A stretch of 16,403 nucleotides of DNA, taken from Candidatus Micrarchaeum sp. (GTDB lineage: Archaea; SpSt-1190; DYHY01). The stretch spans positions 11,298 through 27,700 of the forward strand of contig DYHY01000015.1 of the NCBI GenBank assembly GCA_020723935.1, in the 5' to 3' direction. Positions 15,433 through 16,403 of the stretch are shown piece after piece. The notes beneath the pieces were generated by a model. It was not told the DNA's origin, did not search any database, and saw nothing but the letters and a program-made list of their open reading frames with translations. Each line of letters opens with the position of its first letter. Within the stretch, counting starts at the first letter, position 1. Position numbers and translations under genes: made by a program.

Positions 15433-16403
15433 TCAGCAACCCCCCACCGAGAACTGCTGCGAGCGCATTGAGGCCGGCGAGGAGTCGGTGACGTTGACCG
15501 AATACGTCCCGCCCGGGAGGCCCGCCGGGCTCCAGACGTAGGAGAACCCGCCAGTTGCGTTCGCCGTCACGGGGGCCGATGCGATCTGAGAGCCCGTCGA
15601 GTTGTAGACGTAGAGCGTGAGGGCTGCTCCGGCCGGCCAGGCGGAGCCCTGGAAGGTAGCGTTCGCCGGGCCGTCGAAGATGAGCTTGGGGACGTCGTAG
15701 CTGGAATTCTTGAACGTCTCGATCGTCACGTAGGAGACGTTCACGGTCGACCCGTCCTGCGCCGAGACGTGCACTGTGAGCGGGACTGTTATCGTCTCCC
15801 CGTTGCTTGCGGCGAAGGTCACCGAGCCCGAATAGGGCCCGAGGGCCTGCGAGGATGCGTAGATCAAGAGCGTCGCGTTCTGCGAGGAGCCGGAAGGAAG
15901 GGGGAAGTCCAGGGCGCTCGTGTTCCCGACGGACACCTCCGCCGCATTCCAGGAGAGCGTTCCGTCGACCGTGAGGGCGGCCTCCCCGAAGTTCGTCACG
16001 GTCATGTTCTCCTGGACGCTTGATGCGCCGTACATTTCCGCGTAGATAGAGGCGGGGGAGACCTGCACGACCGCCGGTCCTATCTGCACGCTCCCCTCGA
16101 AAGCCGTGACTGTGAGCCAGTAGCCGCCGGGTGTGCCGGGCCAGGAGCCGAAGACCGTCTCGCCGGCCCGCGCGTTCACGTCGCTCAGGCCCCCGGGCGT
16201 GCCGATGGCCAGGTTGATGGAGTGGCCCGAGATTGAGGAGCGGGTGAGGTTCGCGGCGTCGGGTATCGTAACGTAGACGACCTTCGTGGAGTTGACGCCC
16301 TCGGAATACACCTCGTCGGCCGATTTCGCCAGGTTCTCCACCGCCGATTTGGCCTGGGAGAGGGAAAGGGATGCCTGGGTGTCTATCATCTTCTGCTGGG
16401 AGA
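15433..16403 (-). CDS. Class III pilin-like surface protein, 5' end beyond the window
   Basis: The frame is open to the right edge; the last visible residues before the first in-window Met are SQQK. The visible 322 residues begin with an amphipathic stretch followed by LAKSADEVYSEG and a strand KVVYVTIPDAANL. This pattern is typical of archaeal proteins whose class III signal and hydrophobic helix lie just upstream. I therefore treat the Met at 16389 as internal. Two Ig-like modules follow (about residues 105-205 and 228-305 counted from that Met), and the protein ends in Cys. It heads the surface-protein operon seen here, with its stop codon 3 bases before the next start. Confidence 0.8.
   Translation of the reverse strand, partial: SQQKMIDTQASLSLSQAKSAVENLAKSADEVYSEGVNSTKVVYVTIPDAANLTRSSISGHSINLAIGTPGGLSDVNARAGETVFGSWPGTPGGYWLTVTAFEGSVQIGPAVVQVSPASIYAEMYGASSVQENMTVTNFGEAALTVDGTLSWNAAEVSVGNTSALDFPLPSGSSQNATLLIYASSQALGPYSGSVTFAASNGETITVPLTVHVSAQDGSTVNVSYVTIETFKNSSYDVPKLIFDGPANATFQGSAWPAGAALTLYVYNSTGSQIASAPVTANATGGFSYVWSPAGLPGGTYSVNVTDSSPASMRSQQFSVGGC

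Noticed and set aside
1-16403. tRNA, rRNA, transposase or integrase genes
   Set aside because: I found no cloverleaf-like sequence, rRNA motif or mobile-element protein. The only recent repeats are the promoter duplicate and the minisatellite.

Overview
The window looks archaeal. Promoters are TATA-like and sit about 26-35 nt before start codons, so transcripts are leaderless or nearly so. Prepilins carry archaeal class III signal peptides (Q-x-S-x-E/D). A TadA/VirB11-type ATPase is followed by two TadC-like membrane proteins, and a giant surface protein combines NosD-type beta-helix repeats with about 80 N-glycosylation sequons. GC content is high. This mix suggests a DPANN-like archaeon (Micrarchaeota/Diapherotrites type) or a euryarchaeal relative, but no marker gene in the window fixes the lineage. 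Every gene I support is on the minus strand; the long plus-strand frames are high-GC shadows.

In transcription order, right to left: (1) the 3' part of a class III pilin-like surface protein running off the right edge (15433-16403); (2) a type I membrane protein (14668-15429); (3) a 1735-residue secreted protein with Ca-loop motifs, a WNG-type beta-propeller, Cys-rich linkers, a 12-rung beta-helix and a beta-rich C-terminus (9498-14705); (4) four small pilin-like proteins (7223-9501); (5) a GT-C-like membrane glycosyltransferase gene broken by two single-base shifts (5343-7219). These are packed with 3-nt gaps, overlaps or ATGA stop/start junctions, so they are probably one operon. After a 119-bp gap come (6) a small soluble protein of unknown function (4768-5223), (7) a TadA-like ATPase (2808-4736), (8, 9) two TadC-like platform proteins (863-2804), and (10) a probable major pilin (214-696) with its own promoter.

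Taken together this reads as an archaeal Tad-like type IV pilus locus. The ATPase and two platform proteins are the assembly motor, and the 214-696 product is probably the main subunit. The upstream block supplies minor pilin-like proteins plus a giant putative tip or surface adhesin, with a glycosyltransferase that may help decorate it. The layout recalls bacterial minor-pilin/PilY1 operons.

Two non-coding features stand out. A 55-bp block carrying the pilin promoter occurs twice, at 1-55 and 705-759, which predicts a second pilin gene just off the left edge. A 12-bp G-rich minisatellite of about nine units (754-861) lies between the tadC2 stop codon and the pilin promoter.
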